From Campylobacterota bacterium (GTDB lineage Bacteria > Campylobacterota > Campylobacteria > Campylobacterales > QNZT01), in assembly GCA_022600175.1 (NCBI GenBank), contig JAHZKW010000016.1:1-32100 (forward strand): a stretch of 32,100 bases of DNA, in the 5' to 3' direction. Shown here piece after piece: positions 8,724 through 17,327 of this stretch; within the stretch, counting starts at the first letter, position 1; every line of letters starts with the position of its first letter. Both the position numbers and the translations under genes were made by a program. Under the pieces are notes generated by a model, which saw only the letters and a list, made by a program, of their open reading frames with translations, did no database searches and was not told the DNA's origin.

Positions 8724-10883
8724 TTATAAATCTTCGACATCTACTGACCCTAACACTTCAAACTGTGTCATAGGATCAACTTCTGCATGGGAGAGTACCA
8801 CCACATCAAGACTAAATTTTGTAAAAATCTCTGCTAATGATTTACGTAGATTAGGATCTACAATCAATATAACAGGAGCAACACCCATCTGTAAAACTCG
8901 GGCTGCCTCATCACTGACTTTTTGTACTAGGGAGTTTATCTGACCTATGTTTAAAAGTAGATCTTTTAAACCCTCTCTCTCTTGTAAGCTCTCTAAGAGT
9001 TTTTGTTCAGTAGGGGCTGCAAATGTTAATAATTTTAATACCCCTTTATCATCTTTATAAAGCTTAGTAATGACACGTGAAAGTTTTGCGCGTACCTGTT
9101 CAACAATAATATCTGTATTTTTTGTCACTTCTGCCACGTCACTAATGGTCTCTAAGATCGTTAACATATCTTTGATGGGTATCTTCTCTGCCAACAGTTC
9201 TCTCAGTACGCGCTGTACAAGACCAACACTCGCAACTTTTAACGTATCTTCGACCACCACAGGATGACTCTTTTTTACATTTTCAATCAGTTCATTTACA
9301 TCTTGACGGGTAAGCAGCTCTTGTGCAAACTTTTTCACTAACTCGCTAATATGCGTAGAGATCACCGTAGAGGGATCAACAACCGTATATCCTTTGGTAA
9401 TTGCCTCCTCTTTTCTAGCTGTTTCAACCCAGATAGCATCAAGTCCAAATGCAGGCTCTTTTGTTTTATTGCCCTGCATCTCTTCACTCACTAAGCCACT
9501 ATCCATGGCCATGAACTTATCAGGATATATTTCACCACTACCCACTTCTACACCTTTAAGCAGAAGTTGATAGTTATTTGGTCCTAAATGTAAATTGTCA
9601 CGAATACGTACTTGAGGGATTAAAAAACCAAAATCTGTGGCAATCTTTCGACGCATACTTTTAATACGCTCTAACAGATCACCTTGCATCGCAGGATCTG
9701 CCAAACGTATCAACTGATAGCCAAGCTCTAACTCTAACACTTCCTGCTTCAAGATATCTTCTAACGCTTTCTCTTCCTCTTCTCGTAGCTCCTGTACTGA
9801 CTTTTTCTGTTCTTGCTGCTTGGCTTCTGACTCTTCTTGTGCTGCCTCAACGGTAGGCGCACCCAATAATCGCTCTTGAGATGTTTTGATAAAGTATCCC
9901 ATTACCACAAAAATAAACCCTACAAAAGCAAGTGAAAACGTAGGCAGTCCTGGTACCATAGAGAACATCAATAAAATAAATCCCACGATAAAAAGTGTTT
10001 TATAATCATTTACCAACTGATTTACAGCACCATCGGCAAACCCTTCATCACTTTTATTAGACCTTGTGATAATAATACCTGTGGCAGTAGAGATGATCAG
10101 TGCAGGTAGTTGAGACACCAACCCATCACCAATGGTTAAAATCGTAAAGGTAGAAGCACTATCAGAAGCACTCATGTCAAACTGAAACATCCCAATTAAA
10201 AAACCACCTGCAAGATTGATCAAAGTAATGATAATACCTGCAACCGCATCCCCTTTGACAAACTTACTTGAACCATCCATCGCACCATAAAAGTTTGCCT
10301 CTTGCAGTATCGTCTCTCTTCGTTCACGTGCTGTCTTTTCATCAATCAATCCAGCATTAAGGTCTGCATCAATTGCCATCTGTTTACCAGGCATCGCATC
10401 AAGTGTAAAACGTGCTGCAACTTCAGCAACCCGCGTTGAACCTTTGGTAATAACCATAAAATTGATAAGAACTAAAATGATAAAAACAATCACACCAATC
10501 ACATAGTTTCCACCTACCACAAACTGTCCAAAACTACTGATAATATCACTTACCGCATCAGGACCTTGGTGTCCATTAGAGAGAATCATACGTGTGGTTG
10601 CGATATTTAAAGAGAGTCTAAAAAGCGTTACAATAAGGATTAAGGTAGGGAAAGTCGTCAAATCAGTAGGTTTAGGCACATAGAGTGCTATCATAAGGAT
10701 TAAAACTGAAATTGCCAAAGAGATTGTCAAAAAGAAGTCTAAAAACCCACTAGGCAGTGGTACAATGATAATTGCCAATATCGCAATCACAAAAAAGACC
10801 ATTGTTAAATCTTTGGATTTTGCAATAGGCTCTAAAAATCGCATCATCCCTGCCATGTTATTGGCACTTTTCTCTTTAGCCAA
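8724..10883 (-). CDS. flhA: Flagellar biosynthesis / type III export gate protein FlhA
   Basis: About 719 residues, the usual FlhA length. The N-terminal half holds some eight membrane segments ([20 protein letters not shown] onward). Between them lies the near-invariant FHIPEP-family loop [20 protein letters not shown], with [15 protein letters not shown]. The C-terminal half is the cytoplasmic domain that binds chaperone-substrate complexes, after an acidic linker rich in Glu/Gln. Start: an in-frame TTG at 10889 has AAGGA only one or two bases away, whereas the TTG at 10883 has it at seven bases and gives MAKEKSANN, so 10883 is preferred; ATG 10856 is a fallback. The ribosome-binding site lies in a hairpin (10888-10918). 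It indicates a flagellate or a flagellar remnant. Confidence 0.95.
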   Translation of the reverse strand: MAKEKSANNMAGMMRFLEPIAKSKDLTMVFFVIAILAIIIVPLPSGFLDFFLTISLAISVLILMIALYVPKPTDLTTFPTLILIVTLFRLSLNIATTRMILSNGHQGPDAVSDIISSFGQFVVGGNYVIGVIVFIILVLINFMVITKGSTRVAEVAARFTLDAMPGKQMAIDADLNAGLIDEKTARERRETILQEANFYGAMDGSSKFVKGDAVAGIIITLINLAGGFLIGMFQFDMSASDSASTFTILTIGDGLVSQLPALIISTATGIIITRSNKSDEGFADGAVNQLVNDYKTLFIVGFILLMFSMVPGLPTFSLAFVGFIFVVMGYFIKTSQERLLGAPTVEAAQEESEAKQQEQKKSVQELREEEEKALEDILKQEVLELELGYQLIRLADPAMQGDLLERIKSMRRKIATDFGFLIPQVRIRDNLHLGPNNYQLLLKGVEVGSGEIYPDKFMAMDSGLVSEEMQGNKTKEPAFGLDAIWVETARKEEAITKGYTVVDPSTVISTHISELVKKFAQELLTRQDVNELIENVKKSHPVVVEDTLKVASVGLVQRVLRELLAEKIPIKDMLTILETISDVAEVTKNTDIIVEQVRAKLSRVITKLYKDDKGVLKLLTFAAPTEQKLLESLQEREGLKDLLLNIGQINSLVQKVSDEAARVLQMGVAPVILIVDPNLRKSLAEIFTKFSLDVVVLSHAEVDPMTQFEVLGSVDVEDL

Positions 10884-10887
10884 AAGC

Positions 10888-10918
10888 AAATCCTTAAAGA
10901 TATTAATCTTTAGGATTT
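10888..10918 (-). promoter_or_regulatory. Hairpin enclosing the flhA Shine-Dalgarno sequence
   Basis: On the minus strand the arms AAATCC+TAAAGAT and ATCTTTA+GGATTT pair over 13 bp with a four-base loop (10902-10905) and one bulged A at 10894. The flhA ribosome-binding site AAGGA (10895-10891) lies in the 3' arm, and the preferred TTG start follows five bases after the stem. There is no U-tract after the stem, so a simple terminator for the upstream Rrf2 gene fits less well than occlusion of flhA translation. The stem is AT-rich (four G-C pairs), so it could melt or be opened by translation of the upstream gene. Pairing is read directly; the role is inference. Confidence 0.55.
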
Positions 10919-10920
10919 TA

Positions 10921-11319
10921 TCATAAAATATCTTTTAGTGTCATCTCGTTTAAAAAGTCATCTATCTTAGATTGGAACTTATTTAGAAAAGGCCAAATCA
11001 TACAGAAGTCTCCTTTGCCTGTAGGGCAGTGTCCTGTATCTTGTGCACACTCAAAAATAGTGATAGGCTTTTTCTCAACCACTTCGATCACTTTGCGTAT
11101 CGATATCTCTTCAGGTTTAAGGTTTAATGAGAAACCACCTTTTGCACCCTTATAAGACTTTAAGATCCCCTCACGGGCTAAAGCTTGCAGTACTTTAGCT
11201 AAAAAACTTCTTGAAATATTTAATCTTTTAGAGAGTGTATCCACATCTTCGGGACTGTTCTGTCTGGAGATAAGCACCAATGATAACATCGCATACTCAC
11301 TCGCTTTGGTCAATAACAT
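10921..11319 (-). CDS. Rrf2-family transcriptional regulator with three Cys (probable Fe-S sensor)
   Basis: A 132-residue protein with the Rrf2 winged-helix: it opens [17 protein letters not shown], has the recognition region [16 protein letters not shown], and the wing [10 protein letters not shown]. Three cysteines at 91, 98 and 106 ([11 protein letters not shown]...DFC) match the [2Fe-2S]/[4Fe-4S] ligands of IscR/NsrR-like members, so the protein probably senses Fe-S status, NO or oxygen. AGGAG precedes the ATG and a TATAAT box lies at 11356-11361. It is 37 bases upstream of flhA on the same strand and divergent from the RND pump genes. As I recall, Campylobacter jejuni also has an Rrf2 gene just upstream of flhA. 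Confidence 0.9.
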   Translation of the reverse strand: MLLTKASEYAMLSLVLISRQNSPEDVDTLSKRLNISRSFLAKVLQALAREGILKSYKGAKGGFSLNLKPEEISIRKVIEVVEKKPITIFECAQDTGHCPTGKGDFCMIWPFLNKFQSKIDDFLNEMTLKDIL

Positions 11320-11355
11320 GATACTCCTAGTTTTTTTAAAGGGTATTTTTGTCTG

Positions 11356-11361
11356 ATTATA
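11356..11361 (-). promoter_or_regulatory. -10 box of the Rrf2 gene
   Basis: Perfect TATAAT on the minus strand, 37 bases before the Rrf2 ATG, with AGGAG near the start codon. Sigma-70 promoters of Campylobacterota rely on the -10 box and lack a clear -35, so this is enough for a tentative call. The transcript may continue into flhA. Confidence 0.55.
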
Positions 11362-11409
11362 ACCATAATAAGATTAAACTCTCGCAAATTGAGCCCTTTT
11401 GAACATAAA

Positions 11410-11470
11410 ATAAATTTATAATGAAAAAGTATCACTTATAAGATTTATTTATAAATTTATCTGATATAAT
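11410..11470 (+). promoter_or_regulatory. RND-pump promoter with two palindromic candidate operators
   Basis: The palindrome ATAAATTTAT occurs twice exactly, at 11410-11419 and 11451-11460, 41 bases apart (about four helical turns). The second copy is part of a 22-base imperfect inverted repeat at 11441-11462 (AGAT..ATTTATAAAT..ATCT), which ends two bases before a perfect TATAAT at 11465-11470 and so covers the -35 region. The ATG of the pump gene follows only seven bases after the -10 box and no Shine-Dalgarno is present, so the mRNA may be leaderless. The divergent Rrf2 regulator is the obvious candidate ligand. Sites are seen; binding is inference. Confidence 0.5.
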
Positions 11471-11477
11471 CGCTTTT

Positions 11478-13127
11478 ATGGACAATGAATACAAAATCAA
11501 AAACATTGCAGGATATCTGGCAAAGGTATTCTTAACAAACCCGCTGACGATGATACTTGGTATCGCTATTCTTGCACTTGGCTATATCTCTTTAGTCGTG
11601 ATGCCAAGAGAGGAAGATCCCCAAATTCAAGTCAGTGGTGGATCGGTTATTGTTGCCATGCCAGGAGCTGGCCCACAAGAGATTACAAATGTCATTATCA
11701 AACCGTTAGAACGCCGTATTTCAGAAATCAAAGGTGTTGATAACATCTATGGTACTGCGATGAATAACTTTGGTATGGTCAATGTACAGTATATCATTGG
11801 AGAAGATCGTGAATCTTCAAACCTCAAGTTATATGACAAAGTGATGCAAAACATGGATGGGCTCCCCACTGGTACTTTGCCACCATTGGTCAAACCATTT
11901 GATATTGATATCGATGTCCCTGTCTTAACGGTTGCCTTTTATAAAAAAGAGGGTGCTAAGGTTGACAACATCAAACTCTATAAAAAGATACGTGACCTAC
12001 AACAAGATATCAATGCTATCGATAATGTCTCCAAAAGTAATCTCAAAGGCGCAAAACGTCCACAATTTAACGTCATGATAGATCTTGATAAACTCTCAGG
12101 CTATCATATCTCACTAGGGCAAGTTGCACAATCTATACGCTCAATCTCGACCAATGCTCCAGATATTGATTCTCCCACGGCAAGTAACTCTTTAGTGATT
12201 TTTGGGATTAAAAATGCGATTGAAGATATTGAAGATCTTAAACATCTCATTGTGGCACAATATCGCGGATCCCCAATCTATCTCAAAGATATCTCAAATA
12301 TAGAGTATAGCTATGATATTCAAAACTTCAAATCAGCCACTATCACCTACCAAGATGACAATGCAACTTTTAAAGATGCAGGAGACCAGATTACACTAGA
12401 GGTCTCCAAGCTTAAAGGTACCAATGCTGTTACAATCGCTGAAAATGTTATCGCACGTCTCGGTGAGTCTAAAGCTGAGCTAGATGCCAGTGGTGTGGGC
12501 TACATTATCACGAGAAATTATGGAACAAGAGCGAATGAAGCGGTCAATGAACTGGTACATCATCTTTTAATTACAATTCTTATTATTGCACTGATCTTAG
12601 TACCATTTTTGGGATGGAGAGAGTCATTGGTCGTTACCATTGCAGTACCAATGATCTTAGCCACTACCCTATTTTTAGCGATGATGACTGACCAAACTAT
12701 CAACCGTATCACCCTCTTTGCTTTTTTACTCTCTTTAGGACTTATTGTTGATGATGCCATCATCGTCATTGAAAATATACATAGGCATCTACATCTTGAA
12801 GAGTCTAAAGGTAAAGATTTTAGTGAACTCATCGTTGAAGCTACCGATGAGATTGGTCCCTCAACAAACATCGCTACTATCGCAATCATGTTGACGATGA
12901 TTCCTATGGCATTTGTCGGTGGTATGATGGGACAGTTTATGCTCCCTATTCCGCTTAATGTACCTGTTGCCTTAGCTGTCTCTCTTTTTGTTGCCTATGT
13001 TTTTACCCCATACTTAGCCAAAAAACTGATCAAACATGGAGATGACAACCACGATAAAGTACCCATCAAAACACGCCTCTATAATCTAACCAAAAAAGTA
13101 AAAGTGAGTCTTCCATGGAAAAAATAA
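11478..13127 (+). CDS. RND efflux pump, N-terminal half (TM1-6 plus first porter loop)
   Basis: A 549-residue protein equal to the first half of an RND (AcrB-like) inner-membrane pump, normally one chain of about 1,030 residues. It has TM1 at about 28-46, a large periplasmic porter loop (SGGSVIVAMPGAGPQEITN, then KPLERRISEIKGVDNIYG), and TM2-TM6 from about residue 360. TM4 carries the proton-relay pair in LGLIVDDAIIVIENI. It ends in the cytoplasmic linker between TM6 and TM7. Start: the only reasonable ATG is 11478; it has no Shine-Dalgarno and lies seven bases after a TATAAT. It overlaps the second half by 13 bases. Substrate unknown; a drug, solvent or metabolite exporter energised by protons. 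Confidence 0.88.
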   Translation: MDNEYKIKNIAGYLAKVFLTNPLTMILGIAILALGYISLVVMPREEDPQIQVSGGSVIVAMPGAGPQEITNVIIKPLERRISEIKGVDNIYGTAMNNFGMVNVQYIIGEDRESSNLKLYDKVMQNMDGLPTGTLPPLVKPFDIDIDVPVLTVAFYKKEGAKVDNIKLYKKIRDLQQDINAIDNVSKSNLKGAKRPQFNVMIDLDKLSGYHISLGQVAQSIRSISTNAPDIDSPTASNSLVIFGIKNAIEDIEDLKHLIVAQYRGSPIYLKDISNIEYSYDIQNFKSATITYQDDNATFKDAGDQITLEVSKLKGTNAVTIAENVIARLGESKAELDASGVGYIITRNYGTRANEAVNELVHHLLITILIIALILVPFLGWRESLVVTIAVPMILATTLFLAMMTDQTINRITLFAFLLSLGLIVDDAIIVIENIHRHLHLEESKGKDFSELIVEATDEIGPSTNIATIAIMLTMIPMAFVGGMMGQFMLPIPLNVPVALAVSLFVAYVFTPYLAKKLIKHGDDNHDKVPIKTRLYNLTKKVKVSLPWKK

Positions 13128-14818
13128 TTTATAGTATTCTCACCTCTACTTCTAAAAAGCGTATGGTGGTGGCTATTGTACTCTTAACGCTCATGGGGTC
13201 AGTCATGATGATTCCTACTAAGTTGGTACTAGCTAAGATGCTTCCAGGTAAAAGTGCCAATACCTTTACCATCTATGTAGATACCCCTACCAATAGCTCT
13301 ATTATGCAGACCAAATCTGTTACCACATGTATCGTTGATCTTTTGAAAAATGAAAAAGAGATCACCGATATGGAAGTCTATCTAGGACAAGGTGCACCAC
13401 TAGATTATGCAGGGCTTGTCAAAGGAAGTGCACTTAAAGGGCTTAAGAGCCAAGCAGAAATTGTCATCAACCTTACAGATAAGCACCATCGTGATGAAGC
13501 CTCTTATATGATGGTGCACCGTTTAAGACCATTGGTCAATGAAAAGTGTAACCCTATCGTCCCTGAGACAACGATCAAATTTGTCGAGATGCCTTCAGGT
13601 CCACCAACGCTTGCCACAATTGTTGTAGAGCTATTTGGAAAAGATCAAAAGCTCACCCGTCAAACAGCAGGTGAAGTTGCTAATATTTTAGGAGAAACTG
13701 AAGGACTTGTTGATATCGACATCATGCAAGATACACTCTTTACCAAATATGAACTTGTCCCCGATAAAGAGAAGATTATACGTAGTGCATTAAGTGTTTC
13801 ACAAGTTAACCAAATCATCTATCTTGCATTTCAAGGTCATCAGGTGGCAGTCAAAAATACACGTAATCAACAAGATCAAATCCCTATCTTTGTGCGGTTA
13901 ACAGATGAGACAAGAACGGTAGACGATGGAAGTAAAAATGCACTCATTGCCAAACTCTCTTCACTAAAACTAATGAATCAAATGGGTATCATGGTACCAC
14001 TTCGAGAACTGGTAAAGATCAATCCAGTAGAGTCTAACCCTGCAATCTTTCGTAAAAACCTGCAAAACCTTGTTACCATCACAGCAGAGTGTGATATGGT
14101 GAGTCAAGTCTATCCACTACTCGAAGCCAGAGATAAGATGATTGAGTACTTTTCTAAAAAATTTGAAGTGACAAAAATACCAGGCATGTCAACCTACATG
14201 TTTGACCTCAACCTTCTAGATAAAGAGAGTGGTCAAAAGATGTTACTTCGTTGGGATGGAGAGATGAAAGTCTCTCTAGATACCTTTAGAGATCTTGGTG
14301 GTGCCTTTATCGCTGCACTTGTTTTAATGTTTTTACTCATGGTTGTCTACTACAAATCATTTGCACTTAGTGGCATTGTACTTGCGGGTAGTTTTCTCTC
14401 TATTATTGGCGTTTTGGCAGGACACTATATCACGGATAAAATAGCACTAATCTTTAGTGGCACCAACTTCTTTTTAACCGCAACTTCTCTGATTGGATTT
14501 ATCTCACTAATGGGTATTAGTGCACGAAGTTCTCTTCTTTTGATTGACTTCTCTAAATCACTTATTGCAGATGGTATTGAGAAAAAAAGAGCAATAGCTA
14601 TTGCCACCTCAACACGTGCAAAACCAATTTTACTCACAGCTATCGCAATTATCTTGGGAAGCTTATTGCTAGCCACTGATCCAATCTTTGGAGGGTTGGG
14701 AATTGCACTCATCTTTGGATCGATGGCAGCAACACTCGTATCACTCTTTTTCGTCCCTGTACTAATGGACAACACAGAGGCGATGATGCCTGAGTTTGAC
14801 GAAAAACATAAAAGTTAA
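13115..14818 (+). CDS. RND efflux pump, C-terminal half (TM7-12 plus second porter loop)
   Basis: A 567-residue protein that starts at TM7 (MVVAIVLLTLMGSVMM), continues with the second porter loop (KLVLAKMLPGKSANTFTIYVDTP) and ends with TM8-TM12. TM10 has LMGISARSSLLLIDFSKS, with Arg where AcrB has Lys940; Arg is common in related RND families. Together with the preceding gene it rebuilds a complete pump. Its frame is -1 relative to the first half, and the overlap contains six consecutive A (13119-13124), so coupled re-initiation, slippage or an ancient frameshift are all possible. A clean break in the cytoplasmic linker between the two pseudo-symmetric halves favours a working two-chain pump. 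Confidence 0.85.
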   Translation: MEKIIYSILTSTSKKRMVVAIVLLTLMGSVMMIPTKLVLAKMLPGKSANTFTIYVDTPTNSSIMQTKSVTTCIVDLLKNEKEITDMEVYLGQGAPLDYAGLVKGSALKGLKSQAEIVINLTDKHHRDEASYMMVHRLRPLVNEKCNPIVPETTIKFVEMPSGPPTLATIVVELFGKDQKLTRQTAGEVANILGETEGLVDIDIMQDTLFTKYELVPDKEKIIRSALSVSQVNQIIYLAFQGHQVAVKNTRNQQDQIPIFVRLTDETRTVDDGSKNALIAKLSSLKLMNQMGIMVPLRELVKINPVESNPAIFRKNLQNLVTITAECDMVSQVYPLLEARDKMIEYFSKKFEVTKIPGMSTYMFDLNLLDKESGQKMLLRWDGEMKVSLDTFRDLGGAFIAALVLMFLLMVVYYKSFALSGIVLAGSFLSIIGVLAGHYITDKIALIFSGTNFFLTATSLIGFISLMGISARSSLLLIDFSKSLIADGIEKKRAIAIATSTRAKPILLTAIAIILGSLLLATDPIFGGLGIALIFGSMAATLVSLFFVPVLMDNTEAMMPEFDEKHKS

Positions 14819-14833
14819 AAACACACATCAAAC

Positions 14834-14856
14834 GGGATGAGTAACCTACTCATCCC
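14834..14856. terminator. Bidirectional hairpin between convergent RND and adaptor genes
   Basis: GGGATGAGTA and TACTCATCCC pair perfectly over 10 bp around a three-base loop. The hairpin spans the last codons of the minus-strand adaptor gene and lies 16 bases after the pump stop. On the minus strand it is followed by a T-rich stretch (GTTTGATGTGTGTTTTT); on the plus strand there is no U-tract. Probably a shared terminator. Confidence 0.6.
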
Positions 14857-15643
14857 TATACTGAATATCAATTTTAGCAAACATACCTGGGAAAATCATC
14901 TCATGATCTTTTTTAAACTTAATACGTATCGCAAAGGTATGTGCCATAGGATTAGCACTTGGAACCACTGACTTAATAGTACCTCGCATCTTATGTTTGA
15001 GTGAAGGAATCTCTATATCTACCATCTGTCTTGGACGCACTTTTAAAAGATCAGATTCTGCCACTTGTGCCTCAATCTCTAAATGATCCAAATCTACTAA
15101 GACAAAAGCAAGCATTCCAGGCACAATCAAATCTCCCACACGAATCTGCTTTTGGACGATAATACCATCATTTGGTGCTTTAACCTCTAAATAGTCTGAA
15201 ATCGTTGCCACTTGTTTGACCTTTTCAGTCGCACTCTGTACCAACGCTTGTGCCGCAGCAAGTCCAGCAGAGACATTATCCGCTAACATATCCAAATCTT
15301 CAAACTCTAATGTTTTGTTTTTCTTCCCTGCAATCTTCAATCTTCTTTTTTCCCTATTGATCGAATCCATCCGTGTACGATACATGTCCACAATAATCTC
15401 AGCCTGTTCAAGTGCAAGATCTGCTTGGTTTTTTAAGATATCAAACTCTGCAGACTCTAACTCAAAAATCGTATCTTCACGTCTGACTTTATCACCTATT
15501 TCGAAGTAGATACGTTTGACATACCCCATATATCTAGCACCGATCATCTTTTGATTATCAGAGACGACTGTACCTGTCACTCTAAAACTGCCTGCATGCA
15601 ATGCACCCGAAACCAGAAGTACTAAAAGTAGTAGTATACGCAT
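14846..15643 (-). CDS. Periplasmic adaptor (membrane fusion protein) of an RND-type efflux system
   Basis: A 265-residue protein with a Sec signal peptide (LLLLVLLVSGALHAG). It has the biotin/lipoyl-like half motif GYVKRIYFEIGDKVRREDTIFELES, a coiled-coil hairpin of about 75 residues (about 65-140), the second lipoyl half VKAPNDGIIVQKQIRVGDLIVPG, and a beta-barrel end (RPRQMVDIEIPSL). It would bridge the inner-membrane pump to an outer-membrane channel. It is short for the family (usually 350-400) because the membrane-proximal domain is brief. Unlike most RND operons, the adaptor is convergent with the pump genes, not upstream of them, and no TolC-like gene lies nearby. AGGTGG precedes the ATG and a TATAAT (minus, 15672-15677) lies upstream. 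Confidence 0.85.
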   Translation of the reverse strand: MRILLLLVLLVSGALHAGSFRVTGTVVSDNQKMIGARYMGYVKRIYFEIGDKVRREDTIFELESAEFDILKNQADLALEQAEIIVDMYRTRMDSINREKRRLKIAGKKNKTLEFEDLDMLADNVSAGLAAAQALVQSATEKVKQVATISDYLEVKAPNDGIIVQKQIRVGDLIVPGMLAFVLVDLDHLEIEAQVAESDLLKVRPRQMVDIEIPSLKHKMRGTIKSVVPSANPMAHTFAIRIKFKKDHEMIFPGMFAKIDIQYRDE

Positions 15644-15671
15644 TATTCCACCTTTTTATAAATAATATAAA

Positions 15672-15765
15672 ATTATATAACAAAGAGCTAGTAATATAAC
15701 TTAAAGTAATAGTATTTTTGTATTTAAATTGCAGTAACAATTGATTAACTTAGATAAGCTACAAT
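15672..15765. promoter_or_regulatory. Divergent promoters for the adaptor (-) and the prodomain/protease operon (+)
   Basis: The 152-base gap at 15644-15795 holds a TATAAT on the minus strand (15672-15677), 29 bases before the adaptor start. On the plus strand a TACAAT at 15760-15765 lies 30 bases before the prodomain gene, which also has AGGAG ahead of its ATG. The region is AT-rich, so box matches are expected by chance to some degree. Confidence 0.4.
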
Positions 15766-15795
15766 AAGTTCAAGATTATTTTAATAGGAGCATTT

Positions 15796-16185
15796 ATGCG
15801 TATACTTTTAGTGACTACCTTGTTGGCTTCATTTTTGATGAGTGAAACGTACTACTCATATGGTAAAAAAGTAGAACTTACAAAACTTAAAGAGAGTCGA
15901 GCAGTAGATCAAAATAGTTCAACATCTGTTGAGTATTACCAAAACAGTGCAGGTCAAAAGATAGGTGTCACCAAAGAGGTGTTAGCTAAATGCAGTGATA
16001 CCCAAGCATGCGAAAATATTTTTAAAACATTAAACCTCAATAATAGATCTAATCTTACTAGCTCTATTATTTTAATTACACTTGAAAATGGTGAAAATCC
16101 TTTTGAAATTGCAAACAAACTCTATCTTAACGAGGCGATTGAGTTTGCCCATCCAAACTTTGTCAAAGAGAGAAAAAGTCGATGA
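15796..16185 (+). CDS. Stand-alone secreted subtilase prodomain (S8 protease inhibitor/chaperone)
   Basis: A 129-residue protein with an N-terminal signal peptide (RILLVTTLLASFLMS). The rest resembles the N-terminal prodomain of fervidolysin-like S8 proteases: YYSYGKKVELTKL, a middle strand QKIGVTKEVLAKC, then NPFEIANKLYLNEAIEFAHPNF, the 'neighbouring residue is seen as coming next' motif that ends such propeptides. In most subtilases this segment is fused to the protease, folds it and blocks the active site until cleaved. Here it is a separate gene whose stop overlaps the protease start by four bases, so the two are made together. No lipobox, so probably periplasmic or exported. The assignment rests on motif resemblance and context. 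Confidence 0.7.
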   Translation: MRILLVTTLLASFLMSETYYSYGKKVELTKLKESRAVDQNSSTSVEYYQNSAGQKIGVTKEVLAKCSDTQACENIFKTLNLNNRSNLTSSIILITLENGENPFEIANKLYLNEAIEFAHPNFVKERKSR

Positions 16186-17327
16186 ATAGACGATTATGGC
16201 TCTATAGCACCATTGCACCACTTCTACTCTTAAGTGCTTGTGGTAGTACCTCTGATGGAGATCAAAACAATACGATAGAGGATGAACCCTATTATAAGTA
16301 TGCCTGGCACTTTGAATATAATAGTGACTTTGGACGCGCTTATGGCATCGATAGTGAAGCCCATTTACATATCAAAGAGGCATGGAAGATCACAAAAGGA
16401 GAAGATGTCACTGTCGCAGTTATCGATCCTAGTAGTTTTGAAGCTACCCATGAAGATCTACAAGCCAATGTCCTTTCTACTTATAATGCTGATACGAAAA
16501 CAACCGATGTCTCTAATAAAACTGATACTACATCCCATGGTTCTACCGTAGCAGGGTTTATCGCTTCACCTATTAACGGTAAAGGATTAGTCGGTGCAGC
16601 ACCTAATGCTAAACTTCTTCTTATTCAATCTGAAGGGAGCGATGCTTCTACTATCGAAGCATTTGAATATGCTAAGAATAATGGTGCACAAGTGATTAAT
16701 TGTAGTTGGGGAACTAATAACGTCTCTGATCTGGTTGCGAATTACTTTCAAGAGCTGAAAGATGCAGGTATTACCATCATCTTTGCGAGTGGCAACGAAG
16801 GGTGCAATATGGATAGAAACTATGAAGCCGTTATTCAAAATGATGAGCTCGCTTTTGTCTGTCGTGATCGTATTGGAAGTCCAATCAATGATGAGTCAGA
16901 ACTCTCAAGTGTCATTGGAATAGGTGGAACCAATGAGTGGAATGATGTCACAAGCTACTCTAACTATGGTAGTAATATTGACCTGCTTGCACCAGCAGGT
17001 GATCTCTCTATAAGTTCAGGAATCTTAGGGATTGATGATACGGGATCATTGGGTAGTGAATATCAATTTAATCTCGTTTCCAATCGATATGCCTTTACCC
17101 ATGGTACCAGTTTTGCTGCACCCTTAACTACTGGTGTTGTTGCACTGATGCTCAGCGTCAACCCAAATCTAACCCCCGATCAAATCAGAGAGATACTTAT
17201 ACAAACAGCAGATAAAGTGGGGAGCTTTGCAACCTACAACAGTGCTGGTTTTGACACCTATAGGGCCTATGGCAAACTCAATGCCACTAAAGCAGTAGAA
17301 GCAGCACAAAGCTACTCCCAACAGTAA
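16182..17327 (+). CDS. Subtilisin-like serine protease, S8 family, lipoprotein
   Basis: A 381-residue lipoprotein: signal peptide with lipobox LLLSAC, lipidated Cys at 20. The catalytic domain follows from about residue 55 with an intact triad: Asp82 in VAVID, His119 in SHGSTVAGFIAS, Ser310 in HGTSFAAPLTTGVVAL; Asn205 in FASGNEG supplies the oxyanion hole. ID is followed by PSS in place of the usual TG, a mild deviation. There is no prodomain in this chain; a matching segment is encoded by the preceding, overlapping gene. No C-terminal adhesion or transport domain. The protease is thus membrane-anchored and would act on envelope or surface proteins. Its last 16 bases overlap the convergent glycosidase-like gene. 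Confidence 0.9.
   Translation: MNRRLWLYSTIAPLLLLSACGSTSDGDQNNTIEDEPYYKYAWHFEYNSDFGRAYGIDSEAHLHIKEAWKITKGEDVTVAVIDPSSFEATHEDLQANVLSTYNADTKTTDVSNKTDTTSHGSTVAGFIASPINGKGLVGAAPNAKLLLIQSEGSDASTIEAFEYAKNNGAQVINCSWGTNNVSDLVANYFQELKDAGITIIFASGNEGCNMDRNYEAVIQNDELAFVCRDRIGSPINDESELSSVIGIGGTNEWNDVTSYSNYGSNIDLLAPAGDLSISSGILGIDDTGSLGSEYQFNLVSNRYAFTHGTSFAAPLTTGVVALMLSVNPNLTPDQIREILIQTADKVGSFATYNSAGFDTYRAYGKLNATKAVEAAQSYSQQ

Noticed and set aside
12560-12889. 109-codon open frame antisense to the RND gene
   Set aside because: It mirrors the hydrophobic TM coding of the pump, has no ribosome-binding site and no recognisable protein pattern.
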